From: Hansfordia pulvinata | Taxonomy: Eukaryota > Ascomycota > Sordariomycetes > Xylariales | Length of the DNA: 64,000 bases | Assembly: GCA_006538405.1 (NCBI GenBank) | Contig: BJKQ01000008.1 | Location: 1 to 64,000 of the forward strand | Direction of reading: 5' to 3' | Shown: positions 58,840 through 64,000 of the stretch, one piece after another | How the letters are laid out: every line of letters starts with the position of its first letter | Position numbering within the stretch: the stretch's first letter is position 1 | Notes under the pieces: generated by a model | What the model was told of the DNA's origin: nothing | The model's database searches: none | The model's input: the letters and a program-made list of their open reading frames with translations, nothing else | Made by a program: the position numbers and the translations under genes

Positions 58840-59745
58840 TTACTCATCCACGTAGCGAACGAGCGCGCCTTCGGGTCCTTGGTCAAGGTCATCAAGCTGC
58901 GTCATGTCTTCCGGATCCAGGGCGAGCCCAAAGACATCGGCATTGGATTGGATGCGATCGTGATTGTCGCTCTTAGGGAGCGGGACCCAGCCCTTCTGCA
59001 TGCAATAGCGGACCAGGACGCGATTGCCATCCACTCCGTGCTTCTGGGCGATTTTGCAGAGTACCTCGTCCCTCGACTTGGTATTCCTGGCCAGCGGGCA
59101 ATAGGCCTGCATCTGAATGCTATTGCGAGTACAGTATGCAACCGTCTTCTTCTGCTGAAGCCACGGATGTAGCTGGAGAATCATATTAGAGCCAAGTCGA
59201 GGGGATGCTGAAGCCGATGTGGCTGGAAACACGCGTACCTCGATTTGATTGACGTGGGGTGGCCAGGTGTCGGCGAAGCCTTTCATTTCCTCGATGTGTG
59301 AGATGCCGTAGTTGCTGACACCGATGCTCTTTGCTCTGCCCTCTGCGTAGAGCTGCTCCAAGGCGAGCCACATCTGTTGCCGTTTCTCCTTGCTAGGGTT
59401 GACGCTGTGGATGAGGTATAGATCGACGTATTCATCCTTTGGGTCGAGCTTCTTTATGCTGGCGAGGCACTGCTGATAATCCCCTTCCACGCTTTCCGTC
59501 GGCTCGAGGATCTTCGTCGCAAGAAAGACCTGTCTCCGGGGCACGGAGGACTCTGTCAATGCCAGACCGACTTGGGATTCGTTTGCGTAGAACTGAGCTG
59601 TGTCGATGAGGCGGTAGTTGCATTCGAGAGCGCGCAAGCACGACGATTGGCAGACTTCAGGAGGAGATAGATAGACGCCGAAACCAATGGGCGGCATTTC
59701 GACGCCATTGCGCAAACGAATGGGTGTATTGCTGGGGGGCGCCAT
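58840..59745 (-). CDS. Aldo-keto reductase
   Basis: Two exons, 59,239-59,745 and 58,840-59,172, encode 279 residues, a usual AKR length. The 66-base intron (GTACGC...CAG, CTAAT branch site) is in frame; splicing it out restores NQIELHPWLQQ, the family's conserved strand. The catalytic tetrad is complete: Asp48 and Tyr53 in DTAQFYANE, Lys78 in LATK and His113 in LIHS. A VPLPKSDNHDRIQSN segment binds the NADPH phosphate. I chose the second ATG because family proteins begin about 15 residues before IGFG. It is a cytosolic NADPH-dependent carbonyl reductase. The gene is divergent from the A-T-R NRPS-like gene across 583 bases, so reduction of the aldehyde that gene's product may release is an attractive role. 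Confidence 0.88.
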   Translation of the reverse strand: MAPPSNTPIRLRNGVEMPPIGFGVYLSPPEVCQSSCLRALECNYRLIDTAQFYANESQVGLALTESSVPRRQVFLATKILEPTESVEGDYQQCLASIKKLDPKDEYVDLYLIHSVNPSKEKRQQMWLALEQLYAEGRAKSIGVSNYGISHIEEMKGFADTWPPHVNQIEVRVFPATSASASPRLGSNMILQLHPWLQQKKTVAYCTRNSIQMQAYCPLARNTKSRDEVLCKIAQKHGVDGNRVLVRYCMQKGWVPLPKSDNHDRIQSNADVFGLALDPEDMTQLDDLDQGPEGALVRYVDE

Positions 59746-60328
59746 TGTTGCTTCTGGCTGCAGTCTCACGGGGGTATAACGAGAGGATGGTATCGAAGGG
59801 TTGGTTGGTCGACGGACGAGGAAGTCAGCTGTTGGTGCCGGAAGTCATAGGTGTGGGCGGCGGCAATCATTGCACGATGCCGGGCAGCACAGCTAATTGC
59901 CTACGATTTCCGTGCGTGCTATGCACTGAGCCTGTTGACCGGACGAAGGCGGTCACAGAGGCGGTGCTGGACGTGGAATGCGGCTCTCCTAACTCGTGAC
60001 CTCATTGACTTTCCGCATCTTGCTCGCGCGGGAGGGACCCCTGGCTAAGCGCGTGCCCGGTGTGTCCCTACTAGTCAAGGGCGTCATGGAGCGCCGCCCG
60101 CCCTAACACTCCTCGACTGTCGACGTCACGATATGTTTTTTTCTGCAATAATGTTTCATTGGGCACGTTTTCTTCTGGAGTTCATAGTGTTGGGCAGTGG
60201 GACCCCAGCTCCGGCAGCTTCACGATGTTTTCACAATTTTGCCGAGCTTAAGTCCAAGTGTCTCCCAGTATTCGAGCGCGTATAGAATCACAGCGCCGCG
60301 TATCTGTTCTCGACTTGATCTTGTGATC
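59746..60328. promoter_or_regulatory. Divergent promoter region, aldo-keto reductase / NRPS-like
   Basis: These 583 bases separate two start codons and so hold both promoters. A longer in-frame ATG at 60,197 is rejected because the A-domain start fits the ATG at 60,329. No gene is present. Confidence 0.6.
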
Positions 60329-63300
60329 ATGGCCGACTCCGCCCAAGCTCCGAACTACTTTACCTGTACGCTCGGCCAGGCCGCCGCGCTGCCGACACCC
60401 AGAGATGGACAACCCGCATCTTTCTCTACGATACTGGACTTGATTGAGAGCCAAGCTCGCCTCCGTCCCCAACGGCCGGCTTTGGGGTTTGCCAAGGTCC
60501 CCAGCCGGGAAGATGCTGCCTCTGAACGGCCACTGCACTCAGACCCTTCCCAGGCGCAATGTCTCACTTTCAGTGATCTGTGCGACCTCTCGCACCATGC
60601 AGCCGCAGTTCTATCTGGGACTGTCAAGGTCAGGGCCGAAGGCGACGAGCCCTTGACCATTGGCCTCTTGTCCTCTAGCAATATGGATTTTGTCTTGACA
60701 CTGTTCGGTCTACTACGACTGGGCCACCGTGCGTTCTTATTGGCGTAAGTAGATGATCTTCATCGTGCCTCTGATCTTGGAAAAGGAGCTCTGTTGACGA
60801 TCAGAAAAGACCGCAGCTCGACGCTGCTGGGCTCCAACACATATGCCAGGTTTCTGGGATCGGAACCATCTTTGTAGATGATCGAAGCCGCTCCAGACTG
60901 GCAGGGGTATTCGACGATGTGAAGGCTATGCCGATACCAGACTATTGGGCTGGCCGGCCCCAGGAGCCCGTTCAATGTTCCAGCAAGACACCCGACTCCT
61001 CGGACACCGCCTACTTTCTCCACACCTCTGGCACATCTTCTGGCAAACCGAAGCCCATCGCCCAGAGCCATTGGGGCGCTGTCGGCGTCGTCCCTCGGTT
61101 TGCTGAGCCCTCTGATTCGGCCACCTTCACAACCACGCCGCTCTATCACGGAGGACTGGCAGATGCCTTCCGGGCATGGGCAGCAGGTGCTGCGATCTGG
61201 TTCTTCTCCGAGGGACAGGTCCCCCTCACCTCGAACAACATCATGAAAGCCCTGGAACAGGCCCAGACCGCGAGCCAAGGCGCAATTCGTTACTTCTCGT
61301 CCGTGCCGTACATTCTGCAGCTCTTGTCTGAATCAGCCGAAGGTGTCCGGGCGCTGCAGGGCATGGATCTCGTCGGCGTTGGGGGTGCTGCCCTGGCCCA
61401 TGCGATCGGAGACGAGCTGGTCCGTTCCAAAGTGCGACTCGTCTCGCGCATGGGGAGCGCCGAGTGCGGCTTTCTAATGTCGTCGTACAGAGAGTTTGAG
61501 AAGGATCCAGACTGGCACTACTTGCGGCCCATTGCCGCGGACGACATGTTGTCTTTTGAGGGCCGCGAAGCTGGTTTGGCCGAACTGGTCGTCAAGCCCA
61601 AGTGGCCCTTGCGTATGAAAACGAATCGCCCTGACGGTTCTTTCGCCACGGCCGATCTTTTCGAGCCTCATCCATCGCTCCCCAATGTTTGGAAGTACCA
61701 CAGTCGCGCAGATGGCCAGATAGCTCTCACCAACGGCAAGAAGTTCGACCCGGCGCCGATCGAGGCAGCCATCGTGGCCTCGACAAACGTTCGAGATGTG
61801 CTAATTTTTGGAGCTGGGCAGGACTACCCAGGCATTCTATTGTTTGTCGCACCCGATCGCCTTGAAGACGCAGAAGCGGCCTGGGTGGCCATTGACAAAA
61901 TTAACCGGGAGTCACCTGCGCACGCCAGACTATTCCGATCGTCCGCTGTCACTGTTCCGGTGAGCGGTGAAGATCCCCCGCTCCCGAAGAGCAGCAAAGG
62001 GACGATCCTACGCGCTCAAGCGGAAGAGAAGTACGAAGCACACACTCGTCGCGCGTACGCACAAGACGGAGCGGAAGTTGTGAGCTTAGCTGCCGGGGAC
62101 CTCGAGGGCGCGGTGCAGCGAGCCTTCGACGAAGCGCTGGGCAGGCCAATTGATCCGGAAAGAGATCTCTACGATCAAGGGATCGATTCAATCGCCTGTG
62201 TCCAAGTACGAAGGGCCATTGAGCGGGTACTCCCCAAGGCACTGTCGCCGCTCCCAGCCAACGCACTATACGACAAGGGTTCCATCAAGGGGCTCACGGA
62301 CTACCTTGCCGCGAGGCATCGTGGTACCGAAGATGAGTCGCCTGAGACCCCCGCGGCAAATCTTCGTCTTATGGAGCACTTAACCGAGAAGTACAGCAAA
62401 TTCGGACCTGCAGCCGCATCGTCTGCAGCTGGAGAACGAGCCGAGACTATTCTGCTCACCGGAGCCACTGGCAGCCTCGGTTCTCACGTGCTGAGTGCGC
62501 TCCTTTCTACGCCGAGTGTGCGAAGAGTCTACTGCTTGGTTCGTGCGGATTCCGAAGGCGAGGGCCGCGCCCGGCTGCTGGCTTCCATGGGGGAGCGTCG
62601 GTTGATTGCACCCAAGGACCTGGAAGAGACTGGGAGACTGGCATGTGTCAAGTGCAATCTATCCAAGCCCAATCTGGGTCTTGATTCAGCAACTCTTGAG
62701 CACTTGGCCAGAGAGGTGACCTCCATCATACACTCAGCATGGCCTGTAAACTTCACGCTCCATCTACAGTCGTTCGAGCCGCATCTGGCCGCGACAAAGG
62801 TGCTCGTCGACCTTGCACGGCAGGCTCGAGCTGGGATGCACTTCATCAGCTCCACGGCCGCGACTATCAACTCTGCGCCGAATCCCATACCGGAAGCTGT
62901 GTCTTTCGACCCCAGGGATGCGTCCCAAATGGGATACGGCCAGTCGAAATGGGTCGCAGAGCGTATCTGCGCCGCAGCGTTCACGCAATGCCCAGCAACA
63001 GAATCACACGGGGTGGCTGCCTCTGCTTCCATCATCCGGGTGGGCCAGCTCTGTGGAAACAGACACGGTGTGTGGAATCGAACGGAGGCGATTCCTCTGA
63101 TGATGTCGAGTGTGAGGCTCACCAGGCATCTGCCTCGGCTGCCCAACGACAGCCTGAACTGGCTTCCAGTTGATAAAGCAGCCGATGCGATTGTCGAAAT
63201 CGTCTTATCTGCGACGCAACAACATGTCACTGGGAAGTCTGCTGGCGGCTTGCCTCCGTCCTCGGCCGCCATGCCCGTGTATCACGTGCTTAATCCGCAC

Positions 63301-63615
63301 AAATCGCCAACCTGGCAGCAGATGGCCGAGTGCGTCCAGAACTATCCACAATTTGAGCTTGACGGTCTCGTTGAGCCACGACAGTGGCTTGAGGAGCTGG
63401 CCGCAGCCTTGGAGCACAAGGCCCCCGAGCATCCCTCGAGGTATCTTTTGGATTTTTGGAGACGTCAATTTTCACAAGAGGGACCCGAGCCGCATCGGAT
63501 CAATGCGTTTGACCTTACAGCCACGACTCTTGTTTCCAGTACCATCGCGAGGCTATCGCCGTTGGACGAGCAGGCGATCAAAAACCTGTGGGACTGGGTC
63601 ACAGCAAGCACTTGA
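60329..63615 (+). CDS. NRPS-like enzyme, adenylation-thiolation-reductase (A-T-R)
   Basis: Two exons, 60,329-60,744 and 60,810-63,615, give 1,073 residues. The 65-base intron (GTAAGT...AAAAG) joins in phase 2 and yields FLLAPQLDAAG, as expected for this family. The adenylation domain (about 20-540) has TSGTSSGKPK at 211-220, ADLFEPHPS with a following SRADGQIALTNGKK, and the catalytic Lys535 in PKSSKGT. The carrier domain has Ser599 in DQGIDSI as phosphopantetheine site. The reductase domain (about 685-1,073) shows GATGSLG at 690-696, HFISSTA, and Tyr848/Lys852 in YGQSK. There is no condensation or thioesterase domain. Such enzymes activate a carboxylic acid, load it as thioester and release it reductively with NAD(P)H. 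The expected NGEK motif is NGKK here. The substrate is inferred from context to be a mycosporine-amino acid or a free amino acid. Confidence 0.92.
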
Positions 63616-64000
63616 TGGCTTTCAAAGACGACGAGGTCTCAAAGACGACGAGGTCATTTGCCGAATCACTGCGCTTCTCTTCTTCACGCCGGCGCATCAG
63701 ACATTAACTATATAAGTACTGTGAAGAAGCTTGCGTTTGCTCTCAGGCGTGTGCTTGTAGGTAGGAATCTGCGGATTCATTGCTAATTCCAGGCCACACT
63801 TCCTCGTTGATATGCTATCGGCTTGCCTTGACTCGCATCACGCCAGCCAGCACCGTCTGCCGCCTCTGGGCTTGCACTTTGTCTCGAGCTTCACGGCCAA
63901 TAAGCCCGATGCTTTCCTATATTTGCTGCTGCTGGTGGGTAGGTCGTCGCCTTCGCTCTCTGTTCGCGCTGCCAGCGTATTGTCCTAGTCTCTGCGATCC
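63616..64000. other. 3' flank of the NRPS-like gene
   Basis: No gene is visible in the last 385 bases. It contains the 17-base duplication and presumably the transcript end. The right border of the cluster is outside or at the window edge. Confidence 0.5.
63623..63656. repeat. 17-bp tandem duplication after the NRPS-like stop
   Basis: CAAAGACGACGAGGTC plus one variable base occurs twice in a row (63,623-63,639 and 63,640-63,656), eight bases after the stop codon. Confidence 0.9.

Overview
The window begins with about 16 perfect CCCTAA repeats, so it is the left end of a chromosome. Short introns of about 50-110 bases with GT...AG borders, Zn2Cys6, NmrA-like, secretory-lipase and A-T-R NRPS-like proteins, and an AT-rich block depleted in CpA/TpG (the mark of repeat-induced point mutation, RIP) point to a filamentous ascomycete (Pezizomycotina). 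A member of the Hypocreales would fit, but the sequence alone does not prove it.

Layout. Bases 1-114 are telomere and its degenerate edge. Bases 115 to about 24,060 are a RIP-mutated subtelomere with no credible gene; it holds a decayed ~100-bp tandem array and several short palindromic elements. Bases 24.4-37.2 kb are a sparse accessory zone: a secreted HtrL/YibB-like protein, a protein-kinase relic, an NmrA-like reductase, a small membrane/secreted protein, two small cysteine-containing secreted proteins, and an M28-type peptidase that has lost most of its metal ligands. Local direct repeats fill the gaps.

From 38 kb to 63.6 kb lies a biosynthetic gene cluster: MFS transporter, Zn2Cys6 regulator, CocE/S15-type hydrolase, PhyH-type Fe(II)/2-oxoglutarate oxygenase, a secreted protein of unknown function, an ATP-grasp ligase (MysC-like), a secretory lipase, a sugar-phosphate cyclase of the desmethyl-4-deoxygadusol synthase type (MysA-like), an O-methyltransferase (MysB-like), an aldo-keto reductase, and an NRPS-like A-T-R protein. 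Cyclase, methyltransferase and ATP-grasp ligase are the three known steps from sedoheptulose 7-phosphate to a mycosporine-amino acid, a UV-absorbing sunscreen.

The unusual part is the fourth step. Cyanobacterial MysE is an A-T-thioesterase protein; here the carrier domain is followed by an NAD(P)H reductase domain, with an aldo-keto reductase transcribed divergently next to it. I infer reductive release of a mycosporine-amino acid to an aldehyde or amino alcohol (as in the known fungal mycosporine-serinol or -glutaminol), possibly trimmed further by the PhyH oxygenase. Two cluster genes (regulator and CocE-type hydrolase) each show a one-base frame break, which is either decay or a sequencing error.
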